From Marinilabilia salmonicolor (GTDB taxonomy: Bacteria; Bacteroidota; Bacteroidia; Bacteroidales; Marinilabiliaceae), in assembly GCF_003003035.1 (NCBI RefSeq), contig NZ_PVTS01000003.1:62001-126000 (forward strand): DNA of 64,000 nt, given 5' to 3'. The notes under the pieces were generated by a model, which was not told the DNA's origin, did no database searches, and saw nothing but the letters and a program-made list of their open reading frames with translations. Below, piece after piece: positions 55,356-64,000 of the stretch. The position numbers and the translations under genes are program-made. Numbering within the stretch: position 1 is the stretch's first letter; every line of letters starts with the position of its first letter.

Positions 55356-56375
55356 TTACGACTCTGCCCTGAACTGTTCCAAAAATCTCACATCGTTCTC
55401 AAAGAACAAACGTATGTCATTGATCTGGTATTTCAGCATGGCAATACGTTCGATTCCCATCCCGAAAGCAAAACCGGTGTATTCATCCGGATCAATATCA
55501 CAATTGGTCAATACAGCGGGGTCAACCATTCCGCATCCGAGAATCTCCACCCAGCCTGTGTGCTTACAGATGTTACATCCTTCGCCCCCACAAAGGGTAC
55601 AAGAGATATCCATCTCGGCTGATGGCTCGGTAAACGGGAAGTACGAAGGGCGCAAACGAATCTCGGTATCCTGACCAAACATCTCCTTGGCAAAATAGAG
55701 CAATGTCTGTCGCAGGTCTGCAAATGATACGTCTTTATCGATGTAAAGACCTTCTACCTGATGGAAAATACAGTGAGCACGGGCCGAGATGGCTTCGTTT
55801 CGAAACACACGACCGGGAAAGATTGCACGAATGGGTGGTTTCTGGTGCTCCATGGTACGAATCTGAACCGAAGAAGTATGTGTCCGTAATAAAATATCCG
55901 GATCCTGATTGATAAAAAAGGTATCCTGCATATCGCGGGCCGGGTGTTCCGGCGGGAAGTTCAACGCTTCAAAAACGTGCCAGTCGTCTTCAATCTCGGG
56001 TCCTTCAGCAACTGAAAATCCGATACGATCAAATATCTCCACAATCTGATTGCGAACTATGGAGAGCGGATGGCGACTACCCAAGGGCATGGCACTTCCG
56101 GGTAGTGTAAGATCTGTTGCCCCTGAAGTCAGCCCTGATTGTTCAAATTGCTCCTTCAACTGAGTGATAGACTCCTGAGCTGCATTTTTCAACTCATTGA
56201 TAGCCTGGCCAACTGCCTTTTTCTGATCATTGGGAACATTCTTAAACTCATTGAAAAGCTGAGGAATAATTCCTTTTTTACTGATATATTTAATCCGCAG
56301 CTGTTCTGCCTCTTCAGCAGATGCTGCCGTCAGGTTTTTTACTTCTTCCAGTAAATCTTTAATCTTATCAAGCAT
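55356..56375 (-). CDS. pheS: Phenylalanine--tRNA ligase alpha subunit
   Basis: A 339-residue alpha subunit. The N-terminal coiled-coil arm covers residues 1-85, followed by the class II catalytic core with [20 protein letters not shown] near residue 138 (motif 1 region), [10 protein letters not shown] near 185 and the C-terminal motif 3 block [13 protein letters not shown] near residue 305. With the beta subunit, which is not adjacent, it charges tRNA-Phe. [15 protein letters not shown] cysteine group near residue 257 is usual in this phylum. Confidence 0.96.
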   Translation of the reverse strand: MLDKIKDLLEEVKNLTAASAEEAEQLRIKYISKKGIIPQLFNEFKNVPNDQKKAVGQAINELKNAAQESITQLKEQFEQSGLTSGATDLTLPGSAMPLGSRHPLSIVRNQIVEIFDRIGFSVAEGPEIEDDWHVFEALNFPPEHPARDMQDTFFINQDPDILLRTHTSSVQIRTMEHQKPPIRAIFPGRVFRNEAISARAHCIFHQVEGLYIDKDVSFADLRQTLLYFAKEMFGQDTEIRLRPSYFPFTEPSAEMDISCTLCGGEGCNICKHTGWVEILGCGMVDPAVLTNCDIDPDEYTGFAFGMGIERIAMLKYQINDIRLFFENDVRFLEQFRAES

Positions 56376-56530
56376 TGTTTTTGATTTTTTGGAACAATTT
56401 GAACCACAAAAGTAATAATTTTTTCCACCCGCTTAAAGTTCACTGTACCATTATATTTTTGGGGAATGGAAGCAGAGAAAGATATCATGTAACAGAATGG
56501 TTACAATTGTCATATTTGCGGCACAATAAT

Positions 56531-57316
56531 CTAGGCCCCACCTGCGACAACAAGTGCAACCACCACAGCAATGGCTGCAACTCCTCCCATAAAAGCCCCA
56601 AAGCCGGTTGACTTTTGAATAAAAAAGATGTTTTCTCCATCATTTGTAAAGTAGCCGGGAGAAAGGGAGGTATTGGTAAGCCTGTTCACAATGAATTGTT
56701 GCCGCACAAAGACGGGCGCTTCATCTTTTCCATATGGAATAATTGTCAGAAATAAACGATAAGTGGCCGGAGTCTCCTCTCCGGAGAAAGACACTGTTCT
56801 GGTTTTATAATACCCATTGTCTGTTCTGAGGTTCACTGTCTCCACCTGGTTCTCATCAGGAAAATCGAAGAATGATTGCTCCAGAACAGGCCCTCTCACA
56901 TTCACTTTACTATCGGGGGGAATAAACAAAACGGATGGATCTGTTTGAATTTCACCGTTGGTGGTAGTATAATAATCCCGATCATTAACATAGGATTGAC
57001 GACTGTGCGATGTAGATGAAATCCGGGAAGTATTATCGAAAAAGGGAATCGTCTCTCCTGAACGGATTAAAGATGATTTGGACTTATCAACCAACACGGG
57101 ACGCATTGAACGGTTGAATATCTCAACCTGAATTTCTCCTCCATCTCCATCAAACGAATAGTTAATTTCGAGCGAATCTGTCAGAGAAGCGCCGACATCG
57201 TCCGAAGCATCTATCTTCAAAGGGGTAAGCCCTACATACTGATAAGTACTACAACTGGAAAACAACAAAGCAACCAGTAAACTGAGGATTAGAGTTACAG
57301 TTTTCATGTGTTTCAA
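56531..57316 (-). CDS. Lipoprotein of unknown function
   Basis: A 261-residue protein with a lipoprotein signal (hydrophobic residues 6-19, then LFSSC with Cys22). The body (residues 40-225) is beta-rich and not recognised. The last 25 residues are a Gly/Ala/Val-rich hydrophobic segment that could insert in a membrane, unusual behind a lipid anchor. It has its own upstream space and lies just before the cyclophilin cluster on the same strand. No catalytic motif is visible. Confidence 0.7.
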   Translation of the reverse strand: MKHMKTVTLILSLLVALLFSSCSTYQYVGLTPLKIDASDDVGASLTDSLEINYSFDGDGGEIQVEIFNRSMRPVLVDKSKSSLIRSGETIPFFDNTSRISSTSHSRQSYVNDRDYYTTTNGEIQTDPSVLFIPPDSKVNVRGPVLEQSFFDFPDENQVETVNLRTDNGYYKTRTVSFSGEETPATYRLFLTIIPYGKDEAPVFVRQQFIVNRLTNTSLSPGYFTNDGENIFFIQKSTGFGAFMGGVAAIAVVVALVVAGGA

Positions 57317-57379
57317 ATTTTAGTTAGATGAGCTGATGGACACATGGAAAGGCAGGTTCCATCATCAAGTAATATTATC

Positions 57380-58690
57380 CTATTTCTCAATAATTTCGAT
57401 GGTCTTAATCCGGATATCCTGCACAGGGCGGTCTTCCCCGTAGGTTTCAACCGCTGCAATTTTATCAACAACATCCATGCCACTTACCACTTCTGCAAAA
57501 ACAGAGTAATCTCCGTCCAGATAGGGAGCTCCGCCAACGGTAGTATAGACTTCCCTCTGCGTGGGGGTAAAGCGAAACCCCTTTTCCTGCTCTATATCGT
57601 TGAGTTCCTCATCGGTAAAAATACGGCCTGCAATAATGAAAAACTGGGATCCGTCTGAACGATTTCGGGGATTACGGGCGGCCGGAAGTTTGGAGGCTGC
57701 AACCGCTCCCCGCTTATGAAAAAGGGAGGGGACAATTTTAGTAGGTAAAGTATAACCGGGACCTTTCCAGCCCACCACATCATCTTTGCCGGCATATTTT
57801 GAGTCGGCGGCCCCCATCTGTATCAAAAAGTTTTTCAGTACACGATGAACCGTCAGACTATCATAGAACTGGTCGCTGACGAGTTTTATAAAATTATCCC
57901 GGTAGGCCGGCAACTCATCATAAGTACGAATGACAATATCTCCCATGGTGGTTTTTATGCGAAATCCGGCTACTTTCTTATGCGAAATATATACCTTGTC
58001 AGTTTTGGTTCGGAGATCATAGATGGAAGCAGCACGTTCATTCTGCTCTTTCAACATGCGGGCGATGTACTTTTTGGAAAGCACGACGCGTTGCAAAGAA
58101 TCCCCGGAGCCTCTCTCCTGAACGATTCCCATAAATTCATGATTCAACCTGAAGGCCGGTTTGCCTTCTTTTATGTTATCCGGAACAGTCCAGAAACCCA
58201 AAGAATCCAAATCCTGATAGTTGCCTGCAAGCGCCTTTACTACAAAGAGTTTACGGTTGGGTCTTTTCAGAGTGTACAGCGTATCGGGTTGTGCAAGGCT
58301 GCCTTTAACCTTGATGTAATCAGCATTATTTTGTTTTACCTTCAGCACCAACAGATTAAGATTGTGATCGTAGGCGGTATATCCTTCTACTTCCGTCATA
58401 TCACGGGTTCCAACGGGGGCGATTTCTGCTTTGTAAGCTCCTTTAATCCATTCGAAGTTGGTGAGCACCAGATCCTCGTCCACAAAAAAGCCAAAACCTC
58501 TTTTCAATGCGCGATTGTAGTGATCATAAGTACGAATCTCCACCATACCTTTGATATTATCCTGAAAAGAACCAAAGGAAATCTCTTCTTTCGTTGGTTC
58601 TTTTTTCCCGGTAGAATTATTACATCCCACCACGAAAAAAAACAAAAGACTGATTAGAAAAAAAGAAAGAATACGTGACTTCCGGCGCAT
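57380..58690 (-). CDS. Lipoprotein: trypsin-fold pseudo-protease fused to cyclophilin-type peptidylprolyl isomerase
   Basis: A 436-residue protein with a lipobox ending at Cys23. Residues about 45-225 follow the trypsin/HtrA layout: GFGFFVDEDLVLTN precedes the place of the catalytic His, but Glu80 is there; LNLLVLKV has Asn112 where Asp is expected; and GKPAF (176-180) replaces the Ser motif. The domain is thus probably inactive. Residues about 240-436 are a cyclophilin domain with VHRVLKNFLIQMG and DGSQFFI. The cyclophilin carries an extra helical insert (GRIFTDEELNDIEQEK). It is the last of three consecutive cyclophilin genes, about 12 bases after the previous one. Confidence 0.8.
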   Translation of the reverse strand: MRRKSRILSFFLISLLFFFVVGCNNSTGKKEPTKEEISFGSFQDNIKGMVEIRTYDHYNRALKRGFGFFVDEDLVLTNFEWIKGAYKAEIAPVGTRDMTEVEGYTAYDHNLNLLVLKVKQNNADYIKVKGSLAQPDTLYTLKRPNRKLFVVKALAGNYQDLDSLGFWTVPDNIKEGKPAFRLNHEFMGIVQERGSGDSLQRVVLSKKYIARMLKEQNERAASIYDLRTKTDKVYISHKKVAGFRIKTTMGDIVIRTYDELPAYRDNFIKLVSDQFYDSLTVHRVLKNFLIQMGAADSKYAGKDDVVGWKGPGYTLPTKIVPSLFHKRGAVAASKLPAARNPRNRSDGSQFFIIAGRIFTDEELNDIEQEKGFRFTPTQREVYTTVGGAPYLDGDYSVFAEVVSGMDVVDKIAAVETYGEDRPVQDIRIKTIEIIEK

Positions 58691-58702
58691 TTTAAAAGCG
58701 TT

Positions 58703-59521
58703 TTATTGCATTATTTCTTCCACCCTGATAACCACGTCGGTATAGGGACGATCATTTTTATCTGTTTTTAGTGCAGCAATTTTATCGATAACATCAAATC
58801 CCTCGACAACTTCTCCAAAAACGGTATAGTCACCATCCAAATCAGGCAAACCGCCAATACTGGTGTAAGCCTCACGTTGAGCATCTGAAAATTCAATATA
58901 ATCAGACAATGAATATTCAAAATTAATCTTCTGCTTAATATCCCTCAGCAACTCATTAAAAGCATGGGGATCTTCCTTTTTCAACCGGTCCAGTTCCTCT
59001 TTGCGGGGTACATAGAACTCCCTCTTCAACCGGTTTTTAATGGGAATATTGTTGTTTTTTTCAATGATATCCAATTGTTCATCCGTCCAAACCCTTCCCT
59101 TAACAATATAAAACTGGGAAATATCCGACATCTTGAAATGATTGACGTCCTCGGGCTGACGGGGTGCACACAAAGCTCCTTTTTTATGAAAGTGATGATC
59201 GTGGGTCTCGGCATCGATCATAACGGCGGAATTGCCATACCCGATATGTTTGCCTGCAGGAGCATTGCGAGAATCTGAAGACCCTCCCTGAATGACGAAG
59301 TTTTGAATCACACGGTAGAAAAGTGTCCCGTCAAAATGGTCACTGTTGACCAATTTCAGAAATTCATTCCGGTGATTGGGAGTGTCGTTGTACAATTTCA
59401 CCTTCATGTTACCCAGATTGGTCTTGATGAGCACATAGTGGGTGTACTCCTGTCCACTCGCGGTTTCAGATAAAAAGAAGAAACTCGTTGCAAATAAAAA
59501 TATAAACAACAATCGCATCAT
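58703..59521 (-). CDS. Exported cyclophilin-type peptidylprolyl isomerase
   Basis: A 272-residue exported cyclophilin with an N-terminal signal peptide (about residues 1-23, LLFIFLFATSFFFLSETASG). FYRVIQNFVIQGG and SQFYIV are the active-site blocks, and an insert of about 70 residues (VWTDEQLDIIEKNNN onward) lies between the later strands. It accelerates proline isomerisation of exported proteins in the periplasm. The pseudo-protease fusion gene begins 12 bases after the stop, so the two are co-transcribed. Confidence 0.9.
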   Translation of the reverse strand: MMRLLFIFLFATSFFFLSETASGQEYTHYVLIKTNLGNMKVKLYNDTPNHRNEFLKLVNSDHFDGTLFYRVIQNFVIQGGSSDSRNAPAGKHIGYGNSAVMIDAETHDHHFHKKGALCAPRQPEDVNHFKMSDISQFYIVKGRVWTDEQLDIIEKNNNIPIKNRLKREFYVPRKEELDRLKKEDPHAFNELLRDIKQKINFEYSLSDYIEFSDAQREAYTSIGGLPDLDGDYTVFGEVVEGFDVIDKIAALKTDKNDRPYTDVVIRVEEIMQ

Positions 59522-59575
59522 TAACTGACAATTTTATCTTTAGTAGCCTCAAATGATAGTCACGTCTGAATGTTT

Positions 59576-59610
59576 AGAGATTGCTTCGGGCCTCGCCCGA
59601 AGCAATCTCT
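59576..59610. terminator. Perfect 16-base hairpin between cyclophilin genes
   Basis: AGAGATTGCTTCGGGC and its exact complement flank a CTC loop. There is no T run. It lies in the 147-base gap between the first and second cyclophilin genes and may attenuate or end the upstream transcript, or be a dispersed repeat. Confidence 0.5.
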
Positions 59611-59668
59611 AATTGCAAAATACAACCCGGGATAATAATAAATCATCCGCTCATTAAGTATGCAAATA

Positions 59669-60502
59669 TTATTCCTCAATAATCTCCATGGTCATTTTAA
59701 TATCTTCCACGGGGCGATCCATCTGGTCGGTTGATACAGATGCAATGGAGTCAATTATGGCCAGACCCTCCTCTACTTCACCAAATACAGTATAGGCATC
59801 ATCCAGCATGGGAGTTCCACCAATAGTAGTGTATGCCTCACGCACCTCTTCAGGAAATTCAAAATTTGCCGAATCACCCAGTTCAGCTTTGGTCTCCTCT
59901 TCCAACTTTGAGATAAGCGCCTCGAACCCTTCGCGGTCTCCACGCTGACGCATGGCCATCAATGAGTCCTGATATGGAGTGATTTTATCAAACATACGAG
60001 CCTGAATGGCTCTCTGCCCCATCTGTTCTTCCAGATTATCAAGGTCCTCAGAAGACATCGTTTCACCCTGAACAATGTAAAACTGAGAGCCGGATGATTT
60101 ACGTTCAGGATTGGCCTGATCACCTTGACGAGCCGCAGCTAAAGCTCCCTTTTTGTGAAAACGCTTCGGAAAATTGATCTCAGCAGGCACCGTATATCCG
60201 GGACCTCCGGAGCCCAGGCGGGCACCTTTTTCAGCACCTTTGGATTCAGGATCACCCCCCTGAATCATGAATCCTTCAATTACCCGGTGAAACAAGAGGT
60301 CATCGTAAAAGCCCTCTTCCACCAGCTTAAGGAAATTCTCCTTGTGCTGTGGAGTATCATCATAAAGTTTAATTTTCATATTGCCGTAAGGTGTTTTTAC
60401 AAGCACCTTCTTCTCAGGTTCGTCACAAAAAGTGAGCAATACCCCGAGGGCAACAAGAAGTGAAAACATAGATGCTTTTCTAAAAGAAAGAAATGGTGTC
60501 AT
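59669..60502 (-). CDS. Cyclophilin-type peptidylprolyl isomerase lipoprotein
   Basis: A 277-residue cyclophilin with a lipoprotein-type signal ending at LLTFC (Cys26). The isomerase blocks LFHRVIEGFMIQGG and SGSQFYIVQG are well kept. Like its neighbours it has an extra segment of about 75 residues, including a long helix, before the last strands. It is the first of three exported cyclophilin genes. A short hypothetical gene lies 19 bases upstream on the same strand. Confidence 0.9.
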   Translation of the reverse strand: MTPFLSFRKASMFSLLVALGVLLTFCDEPEKKVLVKTPYGNMKIKLYDDTPQHKENFLKLVEEGFYDDLLFHRVIEGFMIQGGDPESKGAEKGARLGSGGPGYTVPAEINFPKRFHKKGALAAARQGDQANPERKSSGSQFYIVQGETMSSEDLDNLEEQMGQRAIQARMFDKITPYQDSLMAMRQRGDREGFEALISKLEEETKAELGDSANFEFPEEVREAYTTIGGTPMLDDAYTVFGEVEEGLAIIDSIASVSTDQMDRPVEDIKMTMEIIEE

Positions 60503-60521
60503 GGTTTTTTTGTTTATCAGA

Positions 60522-60860
60522 TTATTGTAATTGTATTTTTAGATATTCGAAAGCGGATTTTTTAAGCACATGATTCAGAAATGAAGGGGTCAGAGATTTT
60601 AACCGTTTCACCTCTTCAAACTGTGGCCAGCCCTCTTCATCAGGGCCATTGGCTTTCAGGTAGCCTTCCCTGCTTAATAGGGTACATTTTCCAAGATTGA
60701 TCAAATCCATCTTCTCCTGCCTTTCGTATGGTTTCATCCCCTGACCAAGCTCCTGAATACCAATCAGGAACAACATAAAATCAAAGTCAGCAGTCACTTT
60801 AAATTTTTTACTGATTTCCAGGACCATCAAATCCCAGTTTTCTGCATTGTATTCTGTCAT
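60522..60860 (-). CDS. Conserved hypothetical protein
   Basis: A 112-residue soluble protein, no signal or membrane segment. It is mostly helical, with a hydrophobic core block FMLFLIGIQELGQG near residue 30 and a C-terminal FLNHVLKKSAFEYLK. I do not recognise a named family, but composition and start region are typical of a real gene. It is 19 bases upstream of the first cyclophilin lipoprotein and probably heads that operon. Confidence 0.7.
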   Translation of the reverse strand: MTEYNAENWDLMVLEISKKFKVTADFDFMLFLIGIQELGQGMKPYERQEKMDLINLGKCTLLSREGYLKANGPDEEGWPQFEEVKRLKSLTPSFLNHVLKKSAFEYLKIQLQ

Positions 60861-60974
60861 AATTATATCCCCTTTTCCCCGCCTGAAGACGTTTCTTACC
60901 TATTTTCTTTCTCTCAGGGGGCTGATTGTAAAGTTCAAAAATAATAAAAGTTAAGGAATTGCATCAATACCAAT

Positions 60975-61009
60975 AAAAAAGCCGGCCAGGAAATTCCTGC
61001 CGGCTTTTT
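60975..61009 (-). terminator. Terminator of tRNA-Val
   Basis: AAAAAGCCGGC and GCCGGCTTTTT pair with a short AGG/CCT extension around AAATT. T runs on both strands. Confidence 0.88.
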
Positions 61010-61010
61010 G

Positions 61011-61085
61011 TGGGTTGTACTGGATTCGAACCAGTGACCCCTACCCTGTCAAGGTAATGCTCTAAACCAACTGAGCTAACAACCC
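61011..61085 (-). tRNA. tRNA-Val (anticodon GAC)
   Basis: A 75-base tRNA on the minus strand. GGGTTGT and ACAACCC form the acceptor stem with an A discriminator. The anticodon loop TTGACAG gives GAC for GUC valine codons. T arm CTGGTTCGAATCCAG is standard. CCA is not encoded. Confidence 0.95.
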
Positions 61086-61387
61086 TTTTTGGTGCTGCAA
61101 AAATAGTAAAAAAAGGATTCCTTCCTCATCATGCCCGGAAAAAATCAACAAAAAAAGGTCCGGCAAACCACCGAACCTTCTTTTCTGGATTTTTTTCTGA
61201 TCTAAGGGAAAGGCGAAACTTTCTTGGCGACAAAGATAGACAACTTTTAACAACCTCAAACAAAAAGTGGATATTTTTTAAATTGAAGTGGATAAAAACA
61301 TCATTTCACCTTCGAAAACCACCACCAGAACCTCTGGCAGGCAGTGACATAATTGATTTTAACATTTCCCTGTCAAAAAACCCGTTT

Positions 61388-61789
61388 TTATCTTTTTCCT
61401 GCAATGGCATCCACTGAATATTTACCGGACCCCAGGAAGAAAGTTGCTGCAAAAGCAATAAAGTAAACCAAAGCAAACTCTTTGGAGGCCCCTCCGGCAG
61501 AGAATAATGGATCCCCGGAATGTACGACCAATGCTGCAGTGAGCATGGTAATCATCAGCGGAATAGATGCCAGACGGGTTCTGAGACCAATCAGCACCAT
61601 AATTCCTGCCACAAATTCGGCCAGAGTGGCCAAAACCAGATTAATAGTAGGACTGATGCCAAACAAAGCAGGGAACTGAATATTTCCGGAAAGCAACATT
61701 TGAAGTTTGCCCAATCCATGTCCGAATGCTATGAAAAAGCCAAATCCCACACGCAATATAAGTGCAGCTAAATCTTTTGATGTTTTCAT
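61388..61789 (-). CDS. DoxX family membrane protein
   Basis: A 133-residue protein with four membrane helices, the DoxX layout. FGFFIAFGHGLGKLQML near residue 16 and LATLAEFVAGIMVLIGLRTRLAS near residue 53 are typical of the family. DoxX proteins are linked to thiosulfate oxidation or redox stress complexes in some organisms; in this phylum the function is unknown. It stands alone. Confidence 0.88.
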   Translation of the reverse strand: MKTSKDLAALILRVGFGFFIAFGHGLGKLQMLLSGNIQFPALFGISPTINLVLATLAEFVAGIMVLIGLRTRLASIPLMITMLTAALVVHSGDPLFSAGGASKEFALVYFIAFAATFFLGSGKYSVDAIAGKR

Positions 61790-62160
61790 GTCAATATTGT
61801 TTTTGATGAATTAAATTAACAACGAAAGGACAATTTGGTTTTAACCTGCCATATTCATAAAACAAATAAGGTGGTAACAAGTTGATATACTGAAATCAAT
61901 AGCCAGGGGGAACATCCCCCCTCTCAATATTGGTCGCGGCGACCAATATTGAGAAAGGGGGGGTTTGTACCAATTTCCCTGAGCCGTTGGTCCGTTGAAG
62001 AATAGTTTTGAGAACGAAAAACCTTGTCCCGGGAGACTTCGGACCAATTTAAAACACAACATCATTATGTATTCCTTTAAACGGATAAACCCTTGCTTTA
62101 AGGAGGACTGCATTATTTTACAATGTCCATCTACCTGATAAATACAACCGTCCTGATATA
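61790..62160. other. Structured intergenic region with a large palindrome
   Basis: Contains CTCAATATTGGTCGC (61923-61937) and its exact complement (61939-61953) with a single central base, flanked by C6 (61916-61921) and G7 (61957-61963). A GGGGG run at 61906-61910 can pair with the same C run. Further along, TTGGTCCG and CGGACCAA can pair over about 60 bases. A 110-codon frame spanning the region on the minus strand is not convincing as a gene. Confidence 0.6.
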
Positions 62161-64000
62161 TTACTCCAACCACACTTCCTCTAAATAGAAATCAATAGCC
62201 CCCTCTACCTTCTGAGCAGGCAATACAATCTGTAAAAACTCGATTTCATCCAAATTAAAATCTGTATTATTTTCAGAACCGGCAAACCAGGGAAGATAAT
62301 CGGGGAATGGTCGGGGAACAACAGCAATGCGGCCTGCATCAAAATTATTCAGGCTTACCGTATAAAATTCATCATGGTCATTCAATTTCATCTGGTATTT
62401 CCGAACCAGTCCGGATTTGTCAATCAGGGAAATATGAAGTACCGGAGGCATTCCGGATCTTACCCCCGCCTTTAGGACCAACTTCTCCTTTGATAAAATG
62501 TTTTTTTTACGCCCGGCAATTTGCTCCCCAAAATAATATTTGAATGCATGAAACGGCTCATCTACTGAACAATCTGTATCATCAGGAGTAAAGTTGTAAG
62601 AAAGCACTCGTCTGTTAAAATTCGGAAGCACGCCAACTCCCTGTTGCCAGAAGGAGGATGAAAACTCATGATCATCGGCACTCCATAACAAAAGAGGAGC
62701 GTCATCCGGCGATATATCAAGATTGTAGCCCTGGCGGGGAGAAAAGTCCCAATCACCTGGGCTCCCTGCAATCCCTGAAGGGAATGTCTTCCAGTTCCCA
62801 TCCGGATGTTTCACCCCAATATAATAATTCAAGGTCTGTTGGCGATTAAACTCATCTGGTAATAAAGCCCTGTAATGATTGAGAGAAATCTCCTTTGCCT
62901 CAAAACGCCGGCTGCGGTAATGTCCCTCTCCTACAAATACAGCAACCTCCTCAGGCTTCTCCGCGGAGATTACATCAAAAGAAATCTCCACCTCATCACT
63001 CATATTCATTGATTGGGACGTTTTGTTATGTACCAAAAGGGTATCCAGATCCGTTGCAGGAGCTACATATTCATTGAGCAATATATTTTTAAAAGCACTC
63101 TGAGCATCAATTTTCGCTGTAACTCCCTTTTTCCTCAATAAATAGACTCCGGGGGTAAGATTAATTTCCCCTTCATTGGCAATAGCTGTCAGAGCATTCC
63201 CCTCATTGATACCCTTAGCTGAAAAAGTATCTCCAAGTTGAGGTAAATGAATGGTCATGGAATGTTCTGCATGCAGCACAGCAGCTTTCTGCACATTGGG
63301 ATCAACCGGACTGTAAGGATCTTTAAGCCAAAAGGCATCAGGCATTATCTCCAGCCGCCAGACTCCCGGCTCTATTTCATCAAGAAAATAAGCGCCCCGC
63401 CCATCGTATTTCACTACCGGACTATTTCCAAAACCCGCTATCTCCTTCAGTTTAGAAGTCTCCGAAGGCACAGAAGATGTATTATTAGTGTAAAAAAACC
63501 GGTTTTCTGAAAGGTATTCAGCCAGATTCTGCTCATAACTGACCCTGAAATCCCCAAAAACATTATTCCCGGGAAAGGCTCCAAAATCAGCATTCCGTGG
63601 AATTTCATGAAAAACGGCTGACGCGATCTTTAAACTAAGGGCTTTTTGTGGAGCATAAGCCATATTCATAAAATGGGTACCATAATTGGTATTGAACGGG
63701 GCCAGGAACATGGCATCATAAGCAAAATGTGTTGCCAGCTGCAACCCCGCTTCTCTGAAGCTTCGGGCCATGGCGGGATACATATAATTTCCGGCCACAT
63801 CGGCAGGGTCAAATTCATAAACAATTTTAGCCTTATTTTTGAACCCCGGATGGTCTTCATAAGGAATTTTGTATTCCGCCACATGAGGCAGGTAGTTCCC
63901 TTTCAGCGCATGGTTGGCCACCAGTCCCGACGGATACCACTGAAAGGTTCCCCCATCTACATCTGCCTCCATATAGGCATCTGCCAAATGAATACTGTGA
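62161..64000 (-). CDS. Probable secreted glycoside hydrolase-like protein, C-terminal part
   Basis: At least 612 codons are visible and the frame runs off the right edge, so the N-terminus is missing. The visible N-terminal third has the look of a TIM-barrel sugar hydrolase end (VYEFDPADVAGNYMYPAM, NTNYGTHFMNMAYAP), followed by several beta-sandwich regions, including a GVWRLEIMPDAFW block near visible residue 225. No carbohydrate-binding signature is certain. The enzyme class and substrate cannot be assigned; an extracellular polysaccharide is the likely target. Confidence 0.6.
   Translation of the reverse strand, partial: HSIHLADAYMEADVDGGTFQWYPSGLVANHALKGNYLPHVAEYKIPYEDHPGFKNKAKIVYEFDPADVAGNYMYPAMARSFREAGLQLATHFAYDAMFLAPFNTNYGTHFMNMAYAPQKALSLKIASAVFHEIPRNADFGAFPGNNVFGDFRVSYEQNLAEYLSENRFFYTNNTSSVPSETSKLKEIAGFGNSPVVKYDGRGAYFLDEIEPGVWRLEIMPDAFWLKDPYSPVDPNVQKAAVLHAEHSMTIHLPQLGDTFSAKGINEGNALTAIANEGEINLTPGVYLLRKKGVTAKIDAQSAFKNILLNEYVAPATDLDTLLVHNKTSQSMNMSDEVEISFDVISAEKPEEVAVFVGEGHYRSRRFEAKEISLNHYRALLPDEFNRQQTLNYYIGVKHPDGNWKTFPSGIAGSPGDWDFSPRQGYNLDISPDDAPLLLWSADDHEFSSSFWQQGVGVLPNFNRRVLSYNFTPDDTDCSVDEPFHAFKYYFGEQIAGRKKNILSKEKLVLKAGVRSGMPPVLHISLIDKSGLVRKYQMKLNDHDEFYTVSLNNFDAGRIAVVPRPFPDYLPWFAGSENNTDFNLDEIEFLQIVLPAQKVEGAIDFYLEEVWLE

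Noticed and set aside
57845-58657. 270-codon frame opposite the pseudo-protease/cyclophilin gene
   Set aside because: The other strand has a clear lipoprotein signal and cyclophilin motifs; this frame has none.
61841-62173. 110-codon frame on the minus strand spanning the palindrome
   Set aside because: It runs straight through the palindrome and other inverted repeats, has no family resemblance and overlaps the end of the next gene.

Overview
The window is an ordinary stretch of chromosome from a member of the Bacteroidota, most likely of the Marinilabiliales/Bacteroidales type. The evidence is a type IX secretion component (PorQ), a TAnnTTTG-type -7 element upstream of several genes, the gene order tatC-lptB-tRNA-Leu-tig-clpP-clpX, a RibD-Cls block, and PorV-like and cyclophilin lipoproteins typical of that phylum. 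A membrane pyrophosphatase with K+-dependent signature residues and a BCCT osmolyte transporter suggest a marine or saline, largely anaerobic habitat. The genus cannot be fixed from sequence alone.

Layout. 1-9.2 kb: the 3' end of lpxH, a FabH-like ketosynthase, ispD, an orphan chemoreceptor, soluble pyrophosphatase, a YifB/ComM ATPase, a small membrane protein and mutL. 9.2-14.3 kb: two rhomboid proteases, an EEP-family hydrolase, thyA-folA and a metallo-beta-lactamase-fold protein. 15-19.2 kb: an acyl-CoA ligase and the larE-larB-larC nickel-pincer cofactor cassette, with a LarC that lacks its usual C-terminal domain. 19.4-26.8 kb: a Crp/Fnr regulator divergent from osmC, then clpX, clpP, tig, tRNA-Leu, lptB and tatC. 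27-35.4 kb: recQ, a helix-hairpin-helix/barrel protein with a PorV-like partner, a PAP2-like membrane protein, rpoN and a YkgJ-type cysteine cluster protein. 35.5-43.8 kb: porQ, cmk, ispH, pfkA, an AcpH-like protein, prmC, ribD and cls. 43.8-45.1 kb: a RAYT-type transposase between two direct copies of a ~310-bp hairpin element. 45.1-54.6 kb: threonine dehydratase, hppA, a 1005-residue metallopeptidase/PD40/barrel protein, a periodic ~20-bp array, a new 49-residue gene and a BCCT transporter. 55.3-64 kb: pheS, a lipoprotein, three exported cyclophilins (one fused to a pseudo-protease domain), tRNA-Val, DoxX and the 3' part of a probable glycoside hydrolase.

How it fits together: most genes are core housekeeping in short operons (tig-clpP-clpX for protein folding and turnover; tatC-lptB for envelope transport; larE-B-C for cofactor synthesis; cmk-ispH; thyA-folA). 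The accessory content lies in the intergenic DNA. One ~300-bp hairpin element occurs in five copies plus a fragment, all in the same orientation, between 19 and 52 kb, and one pair brackets a tyrosine transposase. Two or three other hairpin-cluster families are also present. At 52.4 kb the element breaks into a ten-unit array spaced by almost exactly two helical turns, next to a small gene with its own terminator. These intergenic structures are the best candidates for something undescribed.
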